Position numbers and translations under genes: made by a program | In this document: piece after piece, positions 54,801 to 63,040 of the stretch | Layout: each line of letters opens with the position of its first letter | How positions within the stretch are numbered: position 1 is the first letter of the stretch | NCBI GenBank assembly: GCA_021775555.1 | Contig: JAJFHP010000065.1 | Location: forward strand, 62,001 to 126,000 | DNA from: Hyphomicrobiales bacterium | GTDB taxonomy: Bacteria; Pseudomonadota; Alphaproteobacteria; Rhizobiales; Methyloligellaceae | Direction: 5' to 3' | DNA: 64,000 nucleotides | Notes under the pieces: model-generated | Told to the model about the DNA's origin: nothing | Seen by the model: the letters and a program-made list of their open reading frames with translations, nothing else | Database searches by the model: none

Positions 54801-55715
54801 ATGGAGTATTTTCTACAGCAACTGATCAACGGGCTCACGCTGGGGTCCATCTACGGTCTCATCGCCATTGGCTACACCATGGTCTATGGCATTATCGGCA
54901 TGATCAATTTTGCCCATGGTGATATTTTCATGGTGGGCGCTTTTATTGCACTTATCTCCTTCATTGCGCTGCTATCGGCCGGACTTACATTCGTCCCGCT
55001 GGCCCTTCTGATTGTCCTCATCATCTCCATGAGTTTCACCGCCATGTGGGGCTGGACGGTGGAACGCATTGCCTACCGGCCCTTGCGGGCTTCATTCCGG
55101 CTGGCTCCGCTGATTACAGCCATCGGCATGTCAATCACCTTGCAGAATTTTGTGCAAACGGCACAGGGCGCGCGTGTCAAACCCTTGCAACCGATTATTT
55201 CAGGCGGTTTCGAGATCATGGAGCATGACGGGTTCATAGTGAATCTGAGCTACATGCAGATCCTGATCATCCTCATTACGGTGGGTCTGATGATCGCGTT
55301 TTCGCTTATCATCTCACGCACGCCTCTTGGTCGCGCCCAGCGCGCCTGCGAGCAGGACCGGACCATGGCGGAATTGTCGGGCATCAATGTAGACCGCACA
55401 ATCTCGCTCACATTTGTCATGGGTGCGGCCCTCGCCGCTGTCGCCGGTGTCATGTACCTGCTCTATTACGGCGTGATCGATTTCTACATCGGCTTCATTG
55501 CCGGTATCAAAGCCTTCACGGCAGCAGTGCTGGGCGGCATAGGCTCGCTGCCTGGTGCGATGCTCGGCGGCATGATCATCGGTCTGATCGAGGTGTTCTG
55601 GTCGGCCTATTTTTCCATCGACTACAAGGACGTGGCGGCTTTCTCCATGCTGGTTCTTGTGCTCATTTTCATGCCCTCAGGCCTGCTTGGGCGCCCGGAA
55701 GTCGAGAAGGTGTAA
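54801..55715 (+). CDS. livH: branched-chain amino-acid ABC transporter permease LivH
   Basis: A 304-residue inner-membrane permease with about eight segments. LINGLTLGSIYGLIAIGYTMVYGIIGMINFAHGD is the LivH opening, and AVLGGIGSLPGAMLGGMIIGLIE contains the coupling region. It pairs with LivM to import branched-chain or related amino acids. It starts a plus-strand operon livH-livM-livG-livF-DUF6867-livK. Confidence 0.95.
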   Translation: MEYFLQQLINGLTLGSIYGLIAIGYTMVYGIIGMINFAHGDIFMVGAFIALISFIALLSAGLTFVPLALLIVLIISMSFTAMWGWTVERIAYRPLRASFRLAPLITAIGMSITLQNFVQTAQGARVKPLQPIISGGFEIMEHDGFIVNLSYMQILIILITVGLMIAFSLIISRTPLGRAQRACEQDRTMAELSGINVDRTISLTFVMGAALAAVAGVMYLLYYGVIDFYIGFIAGIKAFTAAVLGGIGSLPGAMLGGMIIGLIEVFWSAYFSIDYKDVAAFSMLVLVLIFMPSGLLGRPEVEKV

Positions 55716-55718
55716 GGC

Positions 55719-57032
55719 TTGGCCGTTCCCGGCACAGAGTTAAGTACGCGCCTTCCGGGCGCGCTGAAAGACGCCGCAATCGCCGCGTTCATTGCTCTCG
55801 CGCTGTTTGTTTTCCTGATCGGCATCCGCACTGTTGACGCGGCCGGTGTATTTCCGCTGCGCGCACGCCCATGGCTACTCGCGGTCTTTGTTGGTGCAAT
55901 ATTTACAGGTCGGCTGGCGCTCAACCTGTTCTGGTGGAACGGTTCAGAAACATCCGGCACCCTGGCAAAAGCCCTCGCACCAGTGACCGGGCTCGCGGAG
56001 CGCAGCGCGCGCTGGCTGGCTCCCGCACTCATTGCTTTTGCCGCTTTTCTTCCCTTCATGCCTTTTGCCGATCGTTATGTCCTCGATGTCTCCATCATGG
56101 TGCTGACCTACATCATGCTTGGCTGGGGGCTTAATGTGGTCGTCGGCCTCGCCGGCCTGCTGGATTTGGGTTACGTCGCCTTCTATGCCGTTGGCGCCTA
56201 TTCCTATGCGCTCATAGCCACGCATTTTGGCCTCTCCTTCTGGGTATCCCTTCCTCTGGCCGGGCTGCTTGCAGCGCTATGGGGGATCATTCTCGGATTT
56301 CCGGTATTGCGGCTCAGGGGTGACTATCTCGCCATCGTCACGCTCGCGTTCGGCGAGATGATCCGCATCATCCTCATCAACTGGTATTCGCTCACAAACG
56401 GCCCGGACGGGATTTCACGTATCCCGCGTCCGTCCTTTTTCGGGCTGCAGTTGACGCGCAACGGAGAACCCTCCTTCCACGAATATTTCGGCCTCACCTA
56501 CTCCCCGCTTCAGCGGATCACCTACCTGTTCTACATCATCCTGGCGCTGGCGCTCCTCACCAACTTTGTGACCAAACGGCTGCGTAATCTCCCGATCGGT
56601 CGAGCCTGGGAGGCGCTCAGGGAAGACGAAATCGCCTGCCGGTCACTAGGCATCAACACCCGCAACACCAAGCTCACCGCCTTTGCGATCGGCGCCATGT
56701 TTGGCGGCTTTGCAGGCAGCTTCTTCGCAACCAGGCAGGGCTTCATCTCACCGGAGTCCTTCACCTTCATTGAGTCCGCAATCATCCTGGCCATTGTCGT
56801 ACTTGGCGGCATGGGCAGCCAGATCGGAGTGGTTGTCGCGGCGGTTGTAATGATTGGCGGGTTCGAACTGTTTCGCGAACTGGAACAATTCCGGATGCTA
56901 ATGTTCGGCGCTGCAATGGTCGCGATCATGATCTGGCGCCCGAGGGGCCTTATTACTGCCCGTGAGCCTTCGGTGTATCTCAAGGAGAAGAAACCAGTTT
57001 CCGCTGATCTTGTTCAGGAGGGTCACGGATGA
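55719..57032 (+). CDS. livM: branched-chain amino-acid ABC transporter permease LivM
   Basis: A 437-residue permease with TTG start three bases after the livH stop. It has an extra N-terminal hydrophobic region (about residues 15-125) before the LivM core, as in many alphaproteobacterial versions; core motifs include LGWGLNVVVGLAGLLDLGYVAFYAVGAY and RGDYLAIVTLAFGEMIRI. Its TGA overlaps the livG ATG. Confidence 0.94.
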   Translation: MAVPGTELSTRLPGALKDAAIAAFIALALFVFLIGIRTVDAAGVFPLRARPWLLAVFVGAIFTGRLALNLFWWNGSETSGTLAKALAPVTGLAERSARWLAPALIAFAAFLPFMPFADRYVLDVSIMVLTYIMLGWGLNVVVGLAGLLDLGYVAFYAVGAYSYALIATHFGLSFWVSLPLAGLLAALWGIILGFPVLRLRGDYLAIVTLAFGEMIRIILINWYSLTNGPDGISRIPRPSFFGLQLTRNGEPSFHEYFGLTYSPLQRITYLFYIILALALLTNFVTKRLRNLPIGRAWEALREDEIACRSLGINTRNTKLTAFAIGAMFGGFAGSFFATRQGFISPESFTFIESAIILAIVVLGGMGSQIGVVVAAVVMIGGFELFRELEQFRMLMFGAAMVAIMIWRPRGLITAREPSVYLKEKKPVSADLVQEGHG

Positions 57033-57853
57033 GTGCTGCAAGGGACAAAACACCGATCCTGAATGTCCAGCATCTGACCATGCAGTTCGGCGGGCTAGTG
57101 GCGATCAACGATCTTTCATTCACGGCTGGCCGCACGGATATTACCGCTCTGATCGGCCCGAACGGGGCCGGCAAAACCACGGTCTTCAATTGCATCACCG
57201 GGTTTTACAAACCGACCGAAGGCATGATTGCCCTCACTCACGATGATGGACATAGATTCCTGTTGGAGCGTCTGGACGATCATGTGATTGCACGCAGCGC
57301 CCGCGTCGCACGCACTTTCCAGAATATCCGCCTGTTTGGCGGCATGACGGTGCTGGAAAACCTGATGGTGGCCCAGCACAACACCCTGATGCATGCGTCT
57401 CGGTTCACCTTTGCCGGGCTTTTGGGGCTATCGGGTTTCAAAAAAGCCGAGAAAGAAGCCGTCGAACGCGCCACACACTGGCTGGATAAAATACAGCTGG
57501 TCGAGCGCGCCGACGACCCGGCCGCGGACCTCCCTTATGGTGCGCAGCGGCGGCTTGAAATCGCACGCGCCATGTGCATGAACCCGCTGCTTCTGTGTCT
57601 TGATGAACCCGCCGCCGGGTTAAATCCGAAAGAATCCGACCAGCTGAACCAGCTTCTGCTCGACATCCGTGATGAAGAACAGATCGCCATCCTGCTCATT
57701 GAGCACGATATGAGCGTGGTCATGGGAATTTCCGACCATATCGCCGTGCTCGATTATGGCCGCAAGATATCATACGGTACGCCTGAGTTTGTCCGCTCGG
57801 ACCCGCATGTCATTGCCGCCTATCTGGGCGTTGAAGACGAGGAGGTCGCTTAA
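57029..57853 (+). CDS. livG: branched-chain amino-acid ABC transporter ATPase LivG
   Basis: A 274-residue ATPase with Walker A GPNGAGKTT and Walker B LLCLDEPAAGLN. The signature region reads LPYGAQRRLEIARAM, the usual LivG variant. It energises LivHM with LivF. ATGA overlap with livM. Confidence 0.95.
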   Translation: MSAARDKTPILNVQHLTMQFGGLVAINDLSFTAGRTDITALIGPNGAGKTTVFNCITGFYKPTEGMIALTHDDGHRFLLERLDDHVIARSARVARTFQNIRLFGGMTVLENLMVAQHNTLMHASRFTFAGLLGLSGFKKAEKEAVERATHWLDKIQLVERADDPAADLPYGAQRRLEIARAMCMNPLLLCLDEPAAGLNPKESDQLNQLLLDIRDEEQIAILLIEHDMSVVMGISDHIAVLDYGRKISYGTPEFVRSDPHVIAAYLGVEDEEVA

Positions 57854-57857
57854 GGTC

Positions 57858-58586
57858 ATGGCCTCCAGCTCAACTCTCCTGCAGGTTAAAGACGTCACGG
57901 CTTTCTATGGAAAAATCCAGGCGCTGCGCAGTGTCGATATCGAAGTGAAAGAAGGCGAGATCGTCACCCTGATCGGCGCCAATGGCGCAGGCAAATCCAC
58001 ACTCATGATGACCATTTGCGGCAAGCCCCAAGCCCGGGACGGCGCTATATTTTTCAATGGCAGAGAGATCACCCGCCTGCCCACTTTCGACATCATGCGG
58101 CTGGGAATGGCGCAGTCACCCGAAGGGCGGCGAATTTTTCCACGCATGAGCGTTTTTGAAAACCTGCAAATGGGCGCGGAACTCACCGAGCCTAAGTTTT
58201 TCGATGAAGACCTGGAACTGGTCTACGAGATGTTTCCCGTGCTGAGGGAACGCGCGCGCCAGCGTGGGGGAACGCTATCCGGCGGCGAGCAGCAGATGCT
58301 GGCGATCGGGCGCGCACTCATGGGCCGACCCAAACTCCTGCTACTGGATGAACCCTCACTCGGCCTCGCACCGCTCATCGTGAAGCAAATATTCAATGTC
58401 ATTGGTGAACTCAACCGCACCCGGGGCCTGACGGTCTTTCTCGTCGAGCAGAATGCCTACCACGCGCTCAACCTCGCCCACCGCGGATATGTGATGGTGA
58501 ATGGATCCATCACGATGACGGGAACTGGAAAAAGTTTGCTGAAGAAGAAAGAAATCCGCGCTGCCTATCTCGAAGGCGGGCGCTAG
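57858..58586 (+). CDS. livF: branched-chain amino-acid ABC transporter ATPase LivF
   Basis: A 242-residue ATPase from the ATG at 57858 (MASSSTLLQVKDVTAFYG), four bases after livG; earlier in-frame starts overlap livG. It has Walker A GANGAGKST, signature LSGGEQQMLAIGRAL and Walker B LLLLDEPSLGLAP. A degenerate palindrome overlaps its stop. Confidence 0.95.
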   Translation: MASSSTLLQVKDVTAFYGKIQALRSVDIEVKEGEIVTLIGANGAGKSTLMMTICGKPQARDGAIFFNGREITRLPTFDIMRLGMAQSPEGRRIFPRMSVFENLQMGAELTEPKFFDEDLELVYEMFPVLRERARQRGGTLSGGEQQMLAIGRALMGRPKLLLLDEPSLGLAPLIVKQIFNVIGELNRTRGLTVFLVEQNAYHALNLAHRGYVMVNGSITMTGTGKSLLKKKEIRAAYLEGGR

Positions 58587-58603
58587 AATGGAACATGCTC
58601 TAG
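58583..58603. repeat. imperfect palindrome at the livF stop, related to 43514-43532
   Basis: CTAGA (58583-58587) and TCTAG (58599-58603) bracket an 11-base centre that ends in CATGC; the right half ATGCTCTAG is identical to that of the perfect palindrome at 43514-43532. The livF TAG lies in the left arm. Confidence 0.5.
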
Positions 58604-58616
58604 GGAGTTTCACCTG

Positions 58617-58994
58617 ATGGGATTGATATGGGAAACGTCATTCTGGGTCTTCTTCTTCCTGACAGTGGTCATTGGCGGCATCGCATCCCTGGCCATGGGG
58701 CGCGCATTGGCCCTGAAATGGAGGCCCTTCAGAGAGGTTCTCATTTACGGAGCCATGCTGGGACTATCCGACCGGTTCCTCCATTGGGGTCTGTTTCTCG
58801 ATGCGCCTCTCGACATCTATAAGGGCACGATCACTTCCCTCCATTTCTACGGTGTCGATACAGCTGTCCTGATCATATTTGCCAGCCTTGCATACAGGAT
58901 CACTCAGGCGCGCCAGATGACTGTGCAATATCCCTGGATGTATGAGCGCTCCGGACCATTCTCCTGGCGCGAGTGTAAAGCAGACAAGAATTGA
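58617..58994 (+). CDS. DUF6867-type small membrane protein of the liv operon
   Basis: A 125-residue protein with about three to four membrane segments (VFFFLTVVIGGIASLAMGRALAL, the loop WRPFREVLIYGAMLG, and SLHFYGVDTAVLIIFASLAYR), ending in RARQMTVQYPWMYERSGPF-like sequence. This matches the small protein regularly found beside livF in Rhizobiales. The function is unknown; position suggests support of the transporter. Confidence 0.75.
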   Translation: MGLIWETSFWVFFFLTVVIGGIASLAMGRALALKWRPFREVLIYGAMLGLSDRFLHWGLFLDAPLDIYKGTITSLHFYGVDTAVLIIFASLAYRITQARQMTVQYPWMYERSGPFSWRECKADKN

Positions 58995-59115
58995 TCATCA
59001 TGGCAAATACACAATCAATTCGTGTTTCCGGCACATTTTTGAGCATATAGTGCTTGCGCTCGAAAATTGTGCCTAAGTCATTTTGTGTAGAGCGAGTATC
59101 AGGGAGGAGAATTAT

Positions 59116-60219
59116 ATGCGTAAATTTGCTTTGAGTGCATTGGCGCTTTCGGTTGGTTTGGCCTTCGCTGCACCCGCCCGCGCTGACATGAACGTAGCCG
59201 TGGTTGGCCCCCTCACCGGTGGCTATGCAAGTTTCGGTGAGCAGATGAAAGCCGGTGCTGAACTTGCCGTCGAGGATATCAATGCTGCTGGCGGTATACT
59301 TGGACAGAAGCTCAAATTGTTCACCGGTGACGATGCATGCGACCCAAAACAGGCGGTTGCCGTCGCCAACAAACTGGCGGGTGACAAGGTTGTGTTTGTG
59401 GCTGGTCACTTCTGCTCAGGTTCATCTATCCCGGCATCAGCGGTTTATGCAGAAGAAAATATCCTGCAAATCTCGCCTGCATCGACCAATCCCAAATTTA
59501 CCGATGAGCGGCCAGGCGGCAATATCTTCCGCGTTTGCGGACGTGATGACCAGCAAGGAAGCGTCGCCGGCGCTTACCTGGCCAAGAATTTTTCAGGAAA
59601 AAAAATAGCCTTCGTTCATGACAAGCAAGCCTATTCCAAAGGTCTGGCGGACGAGACCCGAAAAGCTATGAATGCATCTGGGCTGAAAGAGGTCATGAAT
59701 GAAACCGTCACGCCGGGAGAAAAGGACTACAATGCCCTGGTTTCAAAATTGAAGCAGGCCAAGGTCGATATTCTCTACTATGGCGGCTACCATCCTGAAG
59801 CCGGTTTGATTGTTCGGCAAATGCGCTCGCAAGGCATGGGCACCAAGCTGATTTCCGGTGATGCACTGGTGACGGCCGACTATTGGAAGATCACAGGCGA
59901 TGCCGGCGAAGGCACCCTGATGACATTCTCACCAGATCCGCGCAAAAACCCCAATGCCGCAGCACTTGTTAAACGCTTCCGCGACAAGAAAATCGAACCG
60001 GAAGGCTATGTGCTCTATTCCTATGTTGCATTCCAGGCATGGAAACAGGCCGTCGAAAAAGCCGGCAGCATTGATACAGATAAGGTCGCAAAGGCCCTGC
60101 ACAGCATTAATGTGAACTCCGTCATAGGTAAGTTCACCTTCGACAAAAAGGGCGACCCAAGCTTGCCGCCTTACGCCTTCTTCAAATGGTCAAAAGGCAA
60201 TTACGAACAGATCAACTGA
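59116..60219 (+). CDS. livK: branched-chain amino-acid ABC transporter substrate-binding protein
   Basis: A 367-residue periplasmic protein from the ATG at 59116 with a strong GGGAGGAGA ribosome-binding site. The signal peptide ends PARAD. Core motifs VAVVGPLTGGYASFGEQMKAGAELAVEDINAAGG and VAGHFCSGSSIPAS mark the LivJ/LivK type I binding fold. It delivers ligand to LivHMGF. The strong site fits the excess of binding protein normally needed. A terminator follows. Confidence 0.95.
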   Translation: MRKFALSALALSVGLAFAAPARADMNVAVVGPLTGGYASFGEQMKAGAELAVEDINAAGGILGQKLKLFTGDDACDPKQAVAVANKLAGDKVVFVAGHFCSGSSIPASAVYAEENILQISPASTNPKFTDERPGGNIFRVCGRDDQQGSVAGAYLAKNFSGKKIAFVHDKQAYSKGLADETRKAMNASGLKEVMNETVTPGEKDYNALVSKLKQAKVDILYYGGYHPEAGLIVRQMRSQGMGTKLISGDALVTADYWKITGDAGEGTLMTFSPDPRKNPNAAALVKRFRDKKIEPEGYVLYSYVAFQAWKQAVEKAGSIDTDKVAKALHSINVNSVIGKFTFDKKGDPSLPPYAFFKWSKGNYEQIN

Positions 60220-60244
60220 TCTGCAGCACGCATGCGTACTGGAG

Positions 60245-60276
60245 AAGCCCACCCGATCGGCGGGCTTTTTCTTTTT
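60245..60276 (+). terminator. rho-independent terminator after livK
   Basis: Stem AAGCCC/GGGCTT extended by CC/GG around CGATC (60245-60267), then a T-rich run to 60276. It closes the liv operon and also lies just after the stop of the convergent small gene at 60283. Confidence 0.85.
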
Positions 60277-60282
60277 AGGGTG

Positions 60283-60489
60283 CTAACCGGAAGATTTCAG
60301 CTCGCCGGCAAACTCCCTCTCCAGTTCCTTCTCGAGACGCACAAGATCCTCGGGAACCGGCATGCCAAAGGCGCGGATTTCTGCAAGCCTGCCACGTAGC
60401 TGCAAATAAAATTCATGCCTGTCCTCGGGCAGATTTTCCATTTGAGTCAGCAGCAGGTTCATCTCTGCTTCCAGTTCAAACATATCCAT
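60283..60489 (-). CDS. small acidic helical protein, unknown function
   Basis: A 68-residue protein rich in Glu and Leu, predicted wholly helical with no membrane segment or cysteine: EAEMNLLLTQMENLPEDRHEFYLQLRGRLAEIRAFGMPVPEDLVRLEKELEREF shows heptad-like spacing. An AGGA ribosome-binding site lies before the ATG. I do not recognise a named family. It is divergent from the peptidase gene. Confidence 0.65.
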   Translation of the reverse strand: MDMFELEAEMNLLLTQMENLPEDRHEFYLQLRGRLAEIRAFGMPVPEDLVRLEKELEREFAGELKSSG

Positions 60490-60610
60490 AGCTCAGTCCT
60501 TCCACTGCTCGCAGCACTTGTTCAGTGGCCGCGGCGATAGACCTCAAGAGCCATGTCATGGCATGGTTTCACGCCATTTCCCTTGTCCAGGATCAAACGG
60601 AGCATAAGCT

Positions 60611-61627
60611 TTGCCAGTGTCTGACAAACTCAATCTCATTACGGACGTTGCTGGCCTGAAGGTCGGCAATACCGATGATGAAAAGCTGCGCTCCGGCGTT
60701 ACCGTGCTTCTGGGCGATGAGCCTATGACGGCTGCAATTGATGTGCGTGGCGGCGGCACCGGCACGCGCGACACCCATGCGCTGGGCTATGAAGGTGCTG
60801 TCGAGCAAATACATGGGCTTGTTCTATCGGGCGGCTCGGCCTTTGGTCTCGATGCCGCAACCGGCGTGCAGAGCTATTTGCGGGAGAAAAATATTGGTTT
60901 TGCCGTGGGCGCAGCGCGCATCCCCATCATCCCCCAGGCCATTTTGTTCGATTTGCTCAATGGCAGTGACAAGGACTGGGGCCGACGCCCGCCCTACCAG
61001 GATATGGCGTTTGCCGCATGCGAAACTGCGAGCGTGGAATTTGCCCTTGGTACGGTTGGCGCCGGATTTGGCGCCACGACCTGCAATCTGAAAGGCGGCC
61101 TTGGCAGTGCTTCAGTTACGACCTCAAACGGAATAACCATTGGCGCTCTTGCAGCAGTCAATGCCGTGGGTTCAGTGACGGTCGGCGACACGCCGCATTT
61201 CTGGGCCTCCCCTTTTGAAAGCGGCACTGAATTTGGTGGCCGCGGGTCACCTGCCAGTATACCCACGGCAGCACTCACACCACAGTTCAAGGGCGGAGCC
61301 GGCGAAAGTACCACGCTGGTAATCGTTGCAACCGATGCAACGATGGACCGGCCGATGTTGAAACGCCTCGCAATCATGGCCCAGACCGGCCTCGCCCGGG
61401 CCATCTACCCGGTGCACACCCCGCTTGATGGAGATATAGTATTCGCTGTCTCCACAGGTAAAAAAACCGTGGGTGATCCCGTCCGTTCCCTGTCTGAACT
61501 GGGCACCCATGCCGCCAATGTCACAGCGCGTGCCATCGCCCGTGCCGTTTATGAAGCGCACCCGTTCAGAACGGATCCTAAAGGTTTGCCCGCCTACAAG
61601 GACATTCATTCAGGAGCCGCAAAATGA
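60611..61627 (+). CDS. P1-family (S58, DmpA-like) peptidase
   Basis: A 338-residue protein with TTG start. It has LITDVAGLKVGN, AAIDVRGGGTGTRDTHAL, LSGGSAFGLDAATGV and the KGGLGSASVTTSNG segment around the autocleavage site, where Gly-Ser cleavage would expose the nucleophilic Ser. Family members are N-terminal nucleophile aminopeptidases; substrates range over small peptides and amides. The DUF2259 gene overlaps its stop by four bases. Confidence 0.9.
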   Translation: MPVSDKLNLITDVAGLKVGNTDDEKLRSGVTVLLGDEPMTAAIDVRGGGTGTRDTHALGYEGAVEQIHGLVLSGGSAFGLDAATGVQSYLREKNIGFAVGAARIPIIPQAILFDLLNGSDKDWGRRPPYQDMAFAACETASVEFALGTVGAGFGATTCNLKGGLGSASVTTSNGITIGALAAVNAVGSVTVGDTPHFWASPFESGTEFGGRGSPASIPTAALTPQFKGGAGESTTLVIVATDATMDRPMLKRLAIMAQTGLARAIYPVHTPLDGDIVFAVSTGKKTVGDPVRSLSELGTHAANVTARAIARAVYEAHPFRTDPKGLPAYKDIHSGAAK

Positions 61628-62379
61628 TCCCGGCCACAATACGATCAGCAATCACATACACGGCAACTGTGCTGGCGCTGACATTCACCCTCCTGCACAT
61701 GTTCACCCGTCCCGCAATCGCGGGTGACTTCGCAGAACGGCACATTCTCGGCTTCTCACCAGACGGCGGCACATTCGCCTTCGAGCAATTCGGCATTCAG
61801 GACGGCTCGGGCTTTCCCTACACGGATATCTTCGTGGTCGACACCTCAACCGACCAGTGGGTCACCGGGTCGCCATTCCGGGTGCTGATGCGCGATGAAC
61901 GCGCCGAAGTGAAATGGGCCCGCAGGGAGGCTCTCACCAAGGCAGGAAACACGCTGCGGCAACGCCTGATCTCAAAACCCGGGCGCTTGCTTGCCAGCAA
62001 CCCGCCCGAAGAGCTATCCGCCAATCCCCACAAAGTGGTTGTGAACACCAGGCGCGTGGTGCCCAGCGCGCCCGAGCGCTGGACATTCGCACTTCAGGAA
62101 ATCCCGATCGAAAACAAGGAATGTGCAGCCTACACCAGCACGCCGTCCAAGGGTTTTCGGCTGACCGCGCAGCCTGAAAATGGCGCACCGGTAACCCTCC
62201 ATGCAGACAGCACAATCCCGAAAAGCCGCGGCTGTCCGTTGCGCTATGCTATCTCCGACGTAGCGGCTTATGAGCCCGAAGGGGGTAACAGGGTCATCGC
62301 CGTTCTCGTTAGCGTTTATTCCCATGGGTTCGAGGGGCCGGACAGGCGTTTTCTGGCCGTGACAAAGCAGTTCAAGTAA
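61624..62379 (+). CDS. DUF2259-type secreted protein
   Basis: A 251-residue protein with a signal segment (about residues 10-33, ending PAIAG) and motifs HILGFSPDGGTFAFEQFGIQDGSGFPY and FVVDTSTDQWVTGSPF, which match the DUF2259/COG5497 predicted secreted family. The function is unknown. Translationally coupled to the P1 peptidase (ATGA overlap). Confidence 0.82.
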   Translation: MIPATIRSAITYTATVLALTFTLLHMFTRPAIAGDFAERHILGFSPDGGTFAFEQFGIQDGSGFPYTDIFVVDTSTDQWVTGSPFRVLMRDERAEVKWARREALTKAGNTLRQRLISKPGRLLASNPPEELSANPHKVVVNTRRVVPSAPERWTFALQEIPIENKECAAYTSTPSKGFRLTAQPENGAPVTLHADSTIPKSRGCPLRYAISDVAAYEPEGGNRVIAVLVSVYSHGFEGPDRRFLAVTKQFK

Positions 62380-62471
62380 ACAATCCCAATCAGGCGATTG
62401 CCTCACCCTGCTGTACCATGCTTAGGTTCCCCAATGAGGTAGCGTGACGGCGCTGAGCCCGGGGGAAAATC

Positions 62472-62954
62472 ATGGTACAAAGTGGTCTTGACCGTGCTGT
62501 CGGCATTGTCCTGGCACTGCTGTTTGCTGCCGTCATGGGGTTGTGTCTCATTGCAGTGTTGGTAGCGGACTATATGGAGCCTGGCCGCATTGTGAATGAA
62601 CAGGCCCGTGTCACGCTGCGGATTTGCGGCATTGCCGGTGCCATTGCCGGACTGCTCACATGGTGGCTTCAGGGCTTTGCGGCCCACCGGGCATTCATCA
62701 TCCGCTTTATCTACGCAATGGTCATATTCCTGCTTGTCTTCTGCGCACTTGGCGGCCTGCTGGAGGTTATCAGCAATTTCATGCTCAACACGGGCCCTCA
62801 CGATTACAGCCCCTCTGGTCTCTACTGGGCCTCGCTCGGCGGGTTCTACACATTCGCTCTTTTCCTGATTGGATCATCTAATATAGGGCTGATCACCGTG
62901 TTGCTGGCTCCTGGAATTATCCTGGCACTCGTTGGCCCGCGCGAGACCCCCTGA
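62472..62954 (+). CDS. four-helix membrane protein, unknown
   Basis: A 160-residue protein with four clear hydrophobic segments (about residues 10-33, 48-66, 77-103 and 118-153) and no motif I can name. Codon use is like its neighbours. It lies between the DUF2259 gene and purB in the same direction, with GGGGGAAA before the ATG. Confidence 0.7.
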   Translation: MVQSGLDRAVGIVLALLFAAVMGLCLIAVLVADYMEPGRIVNEQARVTLRICGIAGAIAGLLTWWLQGFAAHRAFIIRFIYAMVIFLLVFCALGGLLEVISNFMLNTGPHDYSPSGLYWASLGGFYTFALFLIGSSNIGLITVLLAPGIILALVGPRETP

Positions 62955-63040
62955 GGCGGCACAAGTTGGCTTGAGTGATTGAGCCTGCACGCGCTCTCTG
63001 ATAGACCACCCATTCCTGCAAACATCAGGTGAGCTATAAA

